A stretch of 13,857 bases of DNA from Pilaira anomala (taxonomy: Eukaryota > Mucoromycota > Mucoromycetes > Mucorales > Mucoraceae). The notes beneath the pieces were generated by a model. It did not search any database. It was not told the DNA's origin and worked only from the letters and a program-made list of their open reading frames with translations. Below, piece by piece: positions 1-8,487 of the stretch. Within the stretch, counting starts at the first letter, position 1. The number at the start of each line of letters is the position of its first letter. A program made the translations under genes and the position numbers. The stretch lies in NCBI GenBank assembly GCA_025716855.1, contig JAIXMQ010000196.1, forward strand, positions 1-13,857, written 5' to 3'.

Positions 1-1
1 A

Positions 2-1500
2 GTTTCGACTCAGTATGATCAAATTTTACAGGCAAAAACTCGAGATTTTGAAGTAAGGTTAGAGAGAAAAGATGCTCAGTTTGCCATTGAACTAGATCAA
101 TGGAAACAACATGTTGATAGAGTGGAAAAAACATGGAAAGAAGATGTAATCCGAAAGGTTGAAATTGAAAGAGAAAATAATCAATATCAGTTGTCAACAA
201 TTAAAGAATTACACTTTGAACAAGTTAGCGAATTAAAAGGAGAAATACGGGAGCTTAGAAACACTGTCAGTACCCTTGAAATGGAATTATCAAGAATTAA
301 AGTAGGAGAGAAAATGTTAGAGGAACAACACTTGGATTATAACCAGCGTTTACAAAAGAAAGTAACATCTTTGGAAGATGAAAAAGAATATTTATTGTTG
401 GAAATCACCAAGCTGCAAACTCATGGGGATAAGCAAGGATGGGAAATTCAGAAGCTTAATAAAGAAGTTGAGGGTTTATCCAAGCAATTATTACAACATT
501 CTAAGGCTCCTACAGATGAAGAAAATGAACACGAGATTGAAGATGCACAAGAGTACAAAGAAAATTTACAGTGGGAAAATGAATCTAGTCAATCAGACAT
601 TTCCTCAGGAAGAGATACTATAATAAGAGATAATAATGGTCAAGCTGCTTTAAGTGGAAGAGGTTAAGTTAGAGTTAATGCTAACTACACGGATTCAAAT
701 GGACAAAGTAAAGCTCGGCATAAAACATCAACTTTTGATGCAACAGGAGCAATTACTGCTCATCATTGGTTGCGGCAACTTGAAAAATTAATTGAGTACC
801 ACCATTGGTCTAAGGAAACAGCATTAGAAGAAATGAAGATCTCAATGGTTGGTGCAGCTGATACTTGGTTTTGTGGATTATCTGCTGATAAACAAACTGA
901 CTTAGTAAAAGCTGTAGATGCATTTAAGAGGAATTATGGTGGATCGGCTTTAGAGAAATTAAAGGCTATTAATACTCTGTCTAAATTGAAGCAAGGAAAA
1001 GAACCAATGGAAACTTTTGGCCCTGAAGGTTAAAGCGCTTATACATACTGTTATTCCAGGCGATGATGAAGAATCTTTTCAACATCAGATGTCTTACTTT
1101 TTACCCACGTTGGAGGATGCGTTGACTGCAATGGTAATTGGTGCTCGTCCGGGTACACTTACTGAAGCAATAGAAATAGCTACTGATACGGAGAGGGGAT
1201 TAACATTTTTACATAACGCTAAACGGTTACGTAAACAAGCACCTCATACTTCAATTGGTCCGTCATTACCAACTCGTACGGTAAAAGAAGGCGCGGATGT
1301 GGAAGCTATGGATTTAGATACTCAGAGAGTTCAAGCACAACAATTTAAAAATAAACAGTTTACGAATAAGTCCAAAAGTGATAAGCCTTGTCATTTCTGT
1401 GGTAAATCAGGGCATTTTTATAAAGAGTATTACTTTTTGAAAAAAGCCAAGGACAATGACAAGAAGTATAAGCCCAAAGAAGGTTTTAGTAGAAGTAATG
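2..1500 (+). pseudogene. Ty3-type gag remnant: coiled coil, gag core, zinc knuckle
   Basis: The frame is already open at base 2, so the true start lies to the left. The first 220 codons are Glu/Lys/Gln-rich and heptad-like (coiled coil), common upstream of fungal Ty3 gags. A TAA at 665-667 interrupts the frame, which resumes in phase. The gag core follows (about 760-1030, with an AADTWFCGL segment), then a one-base shift near 1017-1033 moves it to the next frame. The zinc knuckle at about 1388-1430 reads CHFCGKSGHFYKEY. The spacing is C-x2-C-x4-H-x4-X, but the fourth ligand is Tyr instead of Cys. That is one G-to-A change from a Cys codon. Gag would coat the retroelement RNA in cytoplasmic particles. 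This copy cannot make a full-length gag. Confidence 0.85.
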
Positions 1501-1619
1501 TTCAAAAAGTTGATTTGATTCAAAAAGAAGATATCGACAACAATTCTGGAATAGGTATTAGTGAAGAAGAATTAGATTTGACAAATAATCTGTTTAATCA
1601 ATTGGGAGGCTATAAGGTT

Positions 1620-2125
1620 AATAGTCAAGAGTCAAATGAAGAATATATTCCTGTAATTCAGGGAAGTACTGGTCATCCTCAAACTAGTTTTTTTATTGAA
1701 GTTTTCGTTAATAGGCAGGATAGATCTGAAGTATTAATCGATACAGGTGCTATGATTACCACTATCAGCCAACGTGAAGCATTACGATTTGGATTAGAAT
1801 TAACACCTGCACCACCATTGAAAATTACATATGGTAATGAAACAATGGGAGTATCATCATCAGTAGTTATGTTCTCTTGCGACATTAAGGGTAAAGAGTA
1901 TCAGCAACATACTGCAAGAGTAATTGATAGACAAAATATTTCTTTAATTATTGGAATGGATTGGTTTTTGAAGATGGATGTATTATTAGATCCTAAGTAC
2001 AAGACATTAATTGCAAGTGATTCAATCAGTTTAAATTATGATATTAATGTGATGATCAGCAAATTATCAGAAATGAAAAGTGATGATGAATTTGACAGCA
2101 TTCCAAAAGAAATAGTAGACATATT
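1620..2125 (+). pseudogene. Retrotransposon aspartic protease (retropepsin-like) segment
   Basis: This lies in the same frame as the zinc knuckle. The catalytic motif VLIDTGAMITTIS (about 1732-1770) has the D-T-G triad of retropepsins. The downstream LIIGMDWFLKMD (about 1948-1983) matches the conserved [LI]-[IL]-G-x-D-W-x-x segment of Ty3 proteases. The domain looks complete and is the best preserved part of the element. The frame is lost near 2115-2130, before the RT, by a one-base shift. A programmed shift is unlikely here, because Ty3-type frameshifting normally falls between gag and protease rather than between protease and RT. Confidence 0.85.
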
Positions 2126-2911
2126 AGTAACAATGGCAGTGAGCCTCACAATATTACAAATGCACCAGTAAAGCATGTGATTGATACAGGGGATGCAAAA
2201 CCAATTGTTAGACATAGGCGTAGATTTTCGCCTAAGGAAGAAGCAGTTATTAATGAAATGGTAACATCATTATTAACCAAGAAAGTTTTACAACCAAGTA
2301 ATTCTTCATGGTGTTCAACTCCTTTAACAGTTCCAAAACCGGATGGATCACATAGGATTGTCAACAATTTTAGAGCTTTAAATGCAGTAACAGTTAAGGA
2401 CAAATATCCTTTGCCAAGAATGCATGATCTGATTGATTAGTTAGCAAACTCATCTTGGTACTGTGCTATTGATCTAAAAAGTGCTTACTTTCAGATTCCA
2501 TTAGAAGAGGAGAGTAGACCAAAGACTGCTTTCGCTACAAGTCAAGGATTGTTTGAATATACGGTGATGCCACAAGGTCTGTGCAATAGTCCTGCAACGT
2601 TTTCAAGGTTTATGGATAATATTTTACGTAGTGTAAAAAGTTTTACTATTATTTATCTAGATGATATCTTGTGTCATGCTCAGTCTAGAGAAGAGAGTAT
2701 AAAACAGGTTACTGAAGTGTTAAGAATATTACATCATTGGAATTTAAAGGTGTCTTTGAAAAAATGCAAATTCTTAGTTCGAGAAGTACCTTTTTTAGGT
2801 TATATAGTGTCTGGGTCTGGCGTAAAAAGTAATCCTGATAAGGTAGCGCCTATTCGAAATTGGCCACAACCAACCAACTTAAAAGAAACTATGGCCACTA
2901 GAAGAAAATAA
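2126..2911 (+). pseudogene. Ty3-type reverse transcriptase, truncated, one in-frame stop
   Basis: The frame contains the RT landmarks in order: the VIDTGDAKPI entry segment, VPKPDGSHRIVNNFRALN, the first catalytic Asp in CAIDLKSAYF (about 2461-2490), PQGLCNSPATF, and the YLDDIL box with the two catalytic Asp residues (about 2656-2673). An in-frame TAG at 2438-2440 sits where the family usually has Gln, so CAG to TAG is the likely change. After PTNLKE the frame runs a few unrelated codons to a TAA at 2909-2911. The expected FLGL...YYR thumb/RNase H continuation is missing. The role was cDNA synthesis; this copy is inactive. Confidence 0.9.
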
Positions 2912-2920
2912 AATACTATC

Positions 2921-2941
2921 TTCAGTGTAATATACACTGAA
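2921..2941. repeat. Perfect 21-bp palindrome
   Basis: Two 9-base arms, TTCAGTGTA and TACACTGAA, are exact reverse complements around a 3-base ATA centre. The palindrome opens the motif-rich block. Confidence 0.85.
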
Positions 2942-2985
2942 AATTTACAGCTAAAATTCAGTATATATGAGTTACAATGTACCCT

Positions 2986-3167
2986 GAAGATAGAAATTTA
3001 ATTACTGAATTTTTCAGTATTTAAAATACTGAAGGTAGAAATAAAAATACTAAAAATTTCAGTAATTAAAATTCTAAAGATAGAAAAAAAAAATACTAAT
3101 AATTTCAGTAATTAAAATTCGAAGGATAGAAAAAAAAATACTGGTAATTTCAGTAATATGATTACTG
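2986..3167 (+). repeat. Four tandem copies of a ~45-bp unit
   Basis: Copies are 2986-3030, 3031-3075, 3076-3120 and 3121-3167. Each has the layout GAAGRTAGAAA, an A-rich part, TACT, then TTTCAGTAATTAAAATTC. The first copy also contains an internal inverted repeat (TACTGAA...TTCAGTA). Copy divergence is modest. Confidence 0.8.
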
Positions 3168-3403
3168 ACGACGGGGTTTTTTACTCTTAATAATTCAGTA
3201 TATTATTCACTAATTACCGTAAGAATTATGATGAGAGCAGAATTATATTTACTAAAGACAGTGTAAAACAACCTAATGACGGTGAAATATATTCTAAAGA
3301 GCGTAAACAAATTACTGTCTTCAGTGAAATAAAGACCGTATAACGGCCATAAATATACAAAATATGGTATCGTTTGAACTTTAAAACGAATAGAAAAATG
3401 ATA

Positions 3404-3404
<1 letters not shown>

Positions 3405-3462
<58 letters not shown>
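3405..3462 (+). repeat. Homopolymer A58
   Basis: This is an uninterrupted run of 58 A. A 10-bp direct repeat AAAACGAATA occurs upstream (3383-3392) and overlapping the run's right end (3459-3468). That would fit a target duplication around a poly(A)-bearing insert or simple slippage. Run length may be affected by assembly. Confidence 0.85.
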
Positions 3463-3463
<1 letters not shown>

Positions 3464-3606
3464 GAATATTTGAATGCGTCCATAATAATAATATGGCTTA
3501 TAGAGACAGATTAAAAATTATAATGTGAACAAATGGAACATTTATTTATTTTATATACATGTAAATGAGCGTTATAGATAATAGTAACAAATGTAAAAAA
3601 AAAAGT

Positions 3607-4091
3607 CTAGAAAAGCAACAGCCAAATATTAATCATCCCTTGATGTGACAATATGACTTGAGAAAGTCTATTACTACTAGGATCCAGCATTACATACTTG
3701 CCATAGACCAAAGAGTCAAATTCGAAAATGCTACCTAAAATAAAGAAAGATAATTAGATTTTTGTAGTTTAGAGTGATATATTTTTAAATTTACCATTGC
3801 TATACAGTAAGATGATTGAAATACAAATAAACTGTTTTGAATTTAAAGAGGAAGTTACTATACACGTATTTAATTGTTTTATTTGTCAAAGATGTACCTT
3901 AAAAAAGTAATATTCAGCATCTGTGAGAAAGAAACTCCAAGATTCCTAATGTCCAAGAAGGAGAAGCATTAGCATAAGCCGTTATAGTTTAAAGACTTAT
4001 AATAAATTTGAGTACCTTATTGCTCAGAAAGATCCATGACCCCTAGAGAGTAAAACCTATAAGTTTGTATAATAAAAGTAGCGTTTTAGCC
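3607..4091 (-). pseudogene. Three-exon remnant of an unknown gene (two premature stops)
   Basis: On the minus strand, three segments join in one continuous phase. Exon a is 4016-4091. An intron with a GCTAAT branch and ATTAG end follows. Exon b is 3795-3945. Another intron has a CTAAT branch and TTTTAG end. Exon c is 3607-3734, ending in TAG. The translation includes GSWIFLSNK|ESWSFFLTDAEYY, then LLYSNG|SIFEFDSLVYGKYV and VILSHQGMINIW, which read like protein rather than noise. Two stops interrupt it: a TAG in exon a and a TGA in exon b. The alternation of short hydrophobic strands with SNG and HQG turns recalls a beta-propeller, but I cannot name the family. The 5' part above 4091 is not found. 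Confidence 0.45.
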
Positions 4092-4448
4092 CTATAAAAT
4101 AAAGTAACTTTTAAAAGCACCTATGTCTATTGTGATATGAGATATAAGTTATGAACAGTTTTTATTGAAAAGAAATAAGCGAAAGAGATGATAAAAAAAG
4201 AAAGAAAAGAGAAAGGAGAGAGAGAAAAAAAAAAGTTCTTTTATAAGCAAAAAAAAAAAAAAAAAAAAGTCACTTTAAAAGGGGCAAAAAAAAAAGGAGA
4301 CAATAACAATATAGTATGCTACCAGTCCAGCATGTTTCCTTCAGCTATCAACTACCCTTTACACTACAGTGACTAAGCTAAAGTAAAGTTAAGCAAAATT
4401 AGAATGTATGAAATATTTGTAAAGGTTATTTGTGTTAGTATTTACCCT
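4092..4448. other. Gene-free AT-rich, purine-rich spacer
   Basis: I see no gene. From 4188 to 4300 the plus strand is almost all A and G (GAAAGAAAAGAG-type low complexity plus an A20-class run). The short open frame there is a composition artefact. The spacer separates the degenerate gene from the 3' end of the 258-aa gene. Confidence 0.6.
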
Positions 4449-6760
4449 TCAAACAAGATTACTTGTTGTACTCTCGTTATCGTCAAAGTCAACGTATGTT
4501 AAATTATTATCTCCTAATGAGAAGCTGACAGTTGAGGAGTCGCCTGTTGAAGAAAGAACAGGTAAGCTGGAGTCCACCTCTCTTTCTCTTCTGCGCTAAT
4601 GTACAATCCCCTACAATAATTCATGTCAAAATCACCGAAAACAAAGAATTAAAAATCGATTTTTTTTGTTTTTTCTTCTCTTTCATTTAAAAAATAGTTA
4701 AATAACAGCACTTCAAAGTATACAAAATAAAGATACGCTTCATAGCTTTCAATAGATGTAAAAAAAATATAGGTTTATTTTGATACAAATTATACAACGA
4801 AGGAGTAATCAATACCGGGTGCTTTTCCCTTTATTTTCCCTTAAAGCGCCAACCCGTGCTGGCATACTCTCAACCAAATGGTTAATAGTTTCCATAGGAA
4901 TGTTCTCCCATGCTTCCTTGATATTTTTTATTAGGTCCTCAGTGGTGTCAGACTGATTGTGTAACTTTTGTACAGCATCTTTCATGATCGCCCATAAATT
5001 TTCAATAGGATTTAAATCCGGTGATTGAGCAGGCCATACAAGCTTCTGCAAGTCATGCTCGTCTCTCCAAAGCTGCGATGTTTTCGCTCTATGTATGGGG
5101 GCACCGTCCTCCATCAAAATAGGATCAGTGAATCCATCCATAAATCCAAGTAATGGACCTTCATACACTTGATCAACAAAATCAGGCACCGTACGCCTTC
5201 CCTTGTCTAAAATTACTAGCTCAGACTTCTTACCGTGAGCTATAGCCCCCCATACCATCACTGTAGTTCTTCCACTTTTGAATGTTGATCCTATACAGTC
5301 TTGATCAAACTCTTCATTAACCTTACGCCATACTCGAATTTGCCGATAATTTTTGCCCAATTCAAAGGTTGATTCATCAGTCCAAATTACTTGTTTCCAG
5401 TCATCAAGTGTCCATTCTAAATGCTCATTAGCAAATATCTTCCTCAGGACGATATGCCTTGGCATTAAGAAAGGCTTCATACGCGCTATTCTATTGTTAA
5501 ACCCTGCATTCTTTAACATTTTTCGAATGGTGTTAGGGTGAGCATCAATGTTACATTCATTCGTAATTTCTGACTAAGTTGCTCTTCTTTGACCCTTTGC
5601 ATAGTTAACTACTGATCTAATATCTCTATCTGAAAACTTTGGGAGACGTCCTCTTTTTTGTTCACGAGGTACTTCGTCTTCTGTGTAACCTTCTCTAATA
5701 ATTCGGTACACGGTGCCTAGCGGCAGATTTACTTCAGTTGCAATATCCTTAGCTTTCATCCCTCCTTTACTCAATCCGTTTATATAAGCTTTTTTGGTAC
5801 TCTTTATTTCAGTCATATCTAAAGTTTTGTAATGATTTAATGATTAAGAAGTGAGAAAAGAATGAATACATGCCATTCCTTACTATTTAAATTAAATCGG
5901 AAATTAATTTTTTTGACACGAATTATTGTAGGGGATTGTAGTATAGTTTGTTCAAAAAAAAAAAAAAGATAGGTTAGATAATGTATTTAAATATATTAGG
6001 CATTATAAATTTCCAACCTGCTGTTTTCTTCTCTCTGCATCTTTAAATGCTGCTTTTTCCCTTTAAAATTCTCTTGGAGTAGTGTCATTGCGAACTATTT
6101 ACCTTTACATTTAAAAATGTCAATACCAGACATTTTTGCTCTTTGCTCCAATGTAATCGCATAATATTCTTTATGGACTTGACGAACATCATATTTCCAA
6201 CTCTTCATAGTCGAAATACCATCACTCTCCATATCATGGACTACTTTTCTTGCCATACCCTTTAGTTGAAGTCTAAGCTCAGATAGCTCACCTGGTGCAA
6301 GAGCTGGTGAGGTATTTCCATACTTCATTTGATTCAACTGTTGTAACAACGCATCTATTCTTCTTGTTGAATGTGGGTATTTGAGCTTTCCTCCAGCTGT
6401 AACACCTCTGATGCAATTAGGAGGACAAGCATCTATGGTACGAGTGTTGTTTTGCTCATCTTCAGTGTTAATTGTCTCAACTGTTACAGCACGTTTGAGT
6501 AAATCCATTTCTTAAATATAAGACAGCGTTAATATTTTCATTAATTTTACAAAATATAAACGTAATTTATTACCTGTCAATACCCTTACACGCAACGAGC
6601 CCAAATCTTCTGCATTAATTATTGGACCACTGATAGAGCTTATTTGAGTAGAAAGAGCATCGATTTTACTATTCAATATCTCAAAAGAGCCAGTTTGTTC
6701 AAATGAAATATCAGAAGACATCGAGTTAAGCATTTGAGAGTAGTTGATGTTGGAATTCAT
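4449..6760 (-). CDS. Unknown 258-aa protein, 4 exons, Tc1 in last intron (P1)
   Basis: The minus-strand model is exon 1 6574-6760, exon 2 6103-6510, exon 3 6018-6052 and exon 4 4449-4595, ending in TGA. All junctions keep phase, giving 777 nt and 258 aa with no stop. Introns are GTAATA..AG, GTAAAT..AG and GTTGGA..AG; the last donor is weak and exon 3 is only 35 nt, so exon 3 is the least certain part. Visible features are a polar N-terminus, CPPNC at 91-95, a helical domain (about 135-197) with SW at 166-167 and RAKMSGIDIFKC at 186-197, a basic stretch (ERRKQQRRRERE), then a Ser/Thr/Asp-rich acidic tail. The domain at 141-197 matches the gene at 12788 in motif spacing, so the two are probably homologues. 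The function is unknown; the basic and acidic regions would suit a nucleic-acid-binding regulator. It is divergent from the transposase gene at 7283. Confidence 0.7.
4602..4603. repeat. TA target-site duplication, left copy
   Basis: TA directly precedes the left inverted repeat and pairs with TA at 5939-5940, as expected for Tc1/mariner integration. Confidence 0.85.
4604..4631 (+). repeat. Tc1 terminal inverted repeat, left
   Basis: The repeat starts CAATCCCCTACAATAATTC and ends TGTCAAAA. It matches the reverse complement of 5911-5938 at 27 of 28 positions (A versus G at repeat position 20). Confidence 0.92.
4809..5816 (-). pseudogene. Tc1-type DD34E transposase, one in-frame stop
   Basis: The frame is 335 codons plus a TGA stop, the usual Tc1 length, from ATG at 5816. 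A single TAG (5574-5576, codon 81) interrupts it, and the frame continues unchanged on both sides. An N-terminal helix-turn-helix pair would bind the inverted repeats (about residues 7-45, with KAKDIATEVNLPLGTVYRII, then a second unit around 65-105). The catalytic triad is Asp147 in WTDESTF, Asp237 in MEDGAPIHR and Glu272 in SPDLNPIENLW, with 34 residues between the last two (DD34E). The enzyme would cut and paste the element in the nucleus. As read, only an 80-aa DNA-binding fragment is made unless the stop is read through. That fragment could act as a repressor, which is speculative. Confidence 0.92.
5911..5938 (-). repeat. Tc1 terminal inverted repeat, right
   Basis: The sequence ends GAATTATTGTAGGGGATTG and is followed by TA (5939-5940). 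It is the partner of 4604-4631. Confidence 0.92.
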
Positions 6761-6817
6761 ATTGTATATTTTAGAAGTAAAGTAAATATAGTGAGTAAGT
6801 TTGTAGAGAAATTCAGT

Positions 6818-6828
6818 TTATATATAAC
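6818..6828 (-). promoter_or_regulatory. TATA-like box for the 258-aa gene
   Basis: TTATATATAAA on the minus strand lies about 58-68 nt upstream of the ATG at 6760. The position is plausible, but such strings are common in AT-rich DNA. Confidence 0.3.
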
Positions 6829-7003
6829 TACCTTCCCTTTTTTTTTTTTTGTGCATAAGAAGACAACCAATAAAATTTCGAAATCCTATATTTGTAACGC
6901 ACAAAAATAGACAAACCATATTGATTCGTTCAAACTTTAAATAAAATGATCTGATTTTTTCACAGGAATTGAACGATTTGCTGTGTACTTTCAATTTGTA
7001 TAC

Positions 7004-7183
7004 CCAATTTGTCAAAATCATCCAACTTGTCAAAATCATTCCATTTGCCAAAATCATCCAACTTGTCAAAATCATCCAATTTGTTAAAATCATCCAACTT
7101 GTCAAAATCATCCAACTTGTCAAAATCATTCCATTTACCAAAATCATCCAACTTGTCAAAATCATCCAATTTGTTAAAATCAT
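7004..7183 (+). repeat. Ten 18-bp tandem repeats in two 90-bp blocks
   Basis: The unit is CCAACTTGTCAAAATCAT. Ten adjacent copies run without a gap, followed by a decayed eleventh. Copies 1-5 (7004-7093) and 6-10 (7094-7183) correspond one to one: copies 3 and 8 are both TCCATTT variants, and 5 and 10 are both TTGTTAAAATCAT. A 90-bp block therefore duplicated after the 18-mer array formed. Because 18 is a multiple of three, several frames on both strands stay open through it; these are not taken as genes. The array fills the shared promoter space between the 258-aa gene and the transposase gene, so it could be a protein-binding array. Confidence 0.92.
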
Positions 7184-7242
7184 CCATTTTACAACATATA
7201 TAAATAAATGAGCCATTATGTCCTATCTTTTTTTTTTTCACT

Positions 7243-7248
7243 TATATA
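7243..7248 (+). promoter_or_regulatory. TATA-like box for the transposase gene
   Basis: TATATA lies 35-40 nt upstream of the ATG at 7283, within a reasonable distance for a fungal core promoter. There is no direct evidence of use. Confidence 0.3.
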
Positions 7249-7282
7249 GTAGTATTGCTTTCCATCTTTTCAATTATTAATA

Positions 7283-8448
7283 ATGTCTAATTATACTTTG
7301 CCTAATCATTCTAACATCAACAAGAGACTTCGTGTTTCTAAATATACTTGTGACATATGTAACTACTTTTGTGAAAAATATAAAGAACTTAGCAATCATA
7401 AAAGAATTCATCAAACTGAAGAGAGTCAAATTTTACCTCTTGATTTGCCTGTACAAGATGAACCTACCATAGATAATGAAACCACAGACAGTGATGTAGA
7501 AGATTCTGATGCTGAAACAGATTTAGACTCTACTGCAGCAGATATTCGTAAGTTTTTTTTTTTTTTTTTTTTTTGGTCAAATAAAATACTCACATATTGT
7601 TAAATTTGTTATAGTTTCTGCTCAGGAAAACATTGATGTTCCATACAAAACGTCCTGTCATTTTGAGGAAGAGGAAGGTCTTACACATGTATACAATCAG
7701 AGAAACATTGATACAAGCAATTTTACAAGAGCCGATCTTTTAAGTATTCACTTGTATGATCTTATTTTGGAAAGCAACGTCCCTCGTGAATGCTATCGTA
7801 AAATTGTAAGATTTGTTAATACTGTTATTAGAGACCACCAAAAGTTATTGCAAGGTAGGTTTATAAATTGAATTATTACAATTGTGTACTTACGTTTTTT
7901 TTAAAGAATCGTCTAGCACCAGTCATAAAGCATGGTCCAGCTGTTGAAACTCTTTTGAAAGCCAACACAAGTGTAAAAGGTCATGTTTACGATGTCTGCT
8001 TTAAAGGTTGCAAGTTGTTTACTGATGAGTCAGAGTATTGTGAACACTGTAAAGAGAAACGTTACAAATTAATCGAAGGAGTTTCTTCACCCATTCCAAC
8101 TGCAACAATAAAAATCCTCTCGATCGGTGATGTCATCAGTCAATTACTTGGTAACGAAGAGTCTAGAAAGTTACTCAGATATCGTGCTGATCGACAAGTT
8201 GAAAGCAATAAAATAAGTGATTATTTTGACGGTCAACAATATAAAAAATTCAAATCTGAATATGGTGCTTTCGAGAATCCTGATGACGTTGCTATTGCAT
8301 TGTATACTGATGGTTTCATCAACGATAACAAGGGAAAAACAAGCTTCACAATGATTCATGCAATCATATTGAATTATGATCCTTTTTTGAGGTAACCTAC
8401 ATATAAAGAATTTTCATAAATATAATAATTTTACTCTTCATTATTTAC

Positions 8449-8487
<39 letters not shown>

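Larger units (their letters stand above)
1..2885 (+). mobile_element. Degenerate, truncated Ty3/Gypsy LTR retrotransposon
   Basis: Domain order is coiled coil, gag core, CCHC-like zinc knuckle, aspartic protease and reverse transcriptase, which is the Ty3/Gypsy order. The left end, including any 5' LTR, lies outside the window. The reading frame is broken by a TAA at 665-667, a one-base shift near 1017-1033, a second shift near 2115-2130 and a TAG at 2438-2440. Similarity stops shortly after the RT thumb region (about 2885), where unrelated repetitive DNA begins. No RNase H, integrase, chromodomain or 3' LTR is seen. The copy is therefore immobile by itself. The family call is firm; the exact right breakpoint is uncertain by a few bases. 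Confidence 0.9.
2912..3335 (+). repeat. TTCAGTA/TACTGAA motif-rich repeat block
   Basis: About ten copies of TTCAGTA-like or inverted TACTGAA-like heptamers lie in about 420 bp, starting just after the retrotransposon breakpoint. An 18-bp near-direct repeat, ACTRTCTTCAGTGWAATA, marks both ends (2915-2932 and 3314-3331). No coding potential is seen. It could be a degraded non-autonomous element with subterminal repeats or a local satellite. The sequence alone does not decide. Confidence 0.55.
4604..5938 (-). mobile_element. Tc1/mariner-family DNA transposon, 1,335 bp
   Basis: Terminal inverted repeats of 28 bp (4604-4631 and 5911-5938, starting CAATCCCCTACAATAATTC) differ at one position. TA dinucleotides flank the element (4602-4603, 5939-5940). 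It encodes one transposase on the minus strand. It sits in the last intron of the 258-aa gene, in the same transcriptional sense. Removing it and one TA leaves an intron of about 85 nt, normal for this window. The good repeats and single coding lesion suggest a fairly recent insertion. Confidence 0.92.

Noticed and set aside
3226..3483. Minus-strand frame with a long Phe run
   Set aside because: It is only the reverse reading of the A58 homopolymer.
4362..4372. CACTACAGTGA as the left CACTA terminus of the transposase element
   Set aside because: It lies at a plausible place, but I found no matching inverted partner right of 10558. The only TAGTG strings noticed (around 11513-11524) belong to a simple repeat.
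4188..4376. Lys/Glu-rich open frame on the plus strand
   Set aside because: It is a low-complexity purine tract with no start context, splice signals or domain.
7004..7183. CRISPR-like repeat array
   Set aside because: The repeats abut with no unique spacers, and the sequence is eukaryotic in character.
6818..7241. Overlapping open frames on both strands through the 18-bp repeats, such as a D-D-F-D-K-L repeat protein
   Set aside because: The repeat unit is a multiple of three, so frames stay open automatically. There is no flanking coding signal, and the array lies between two well-supported divergent genes.
7907..7916. Starting transposase exon 3 after AAAG at 7906
   Set aside because: It would shift the frame relative to exon 2. 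The acceptor TCTAG at 7916 restores phase and costs only three residues.
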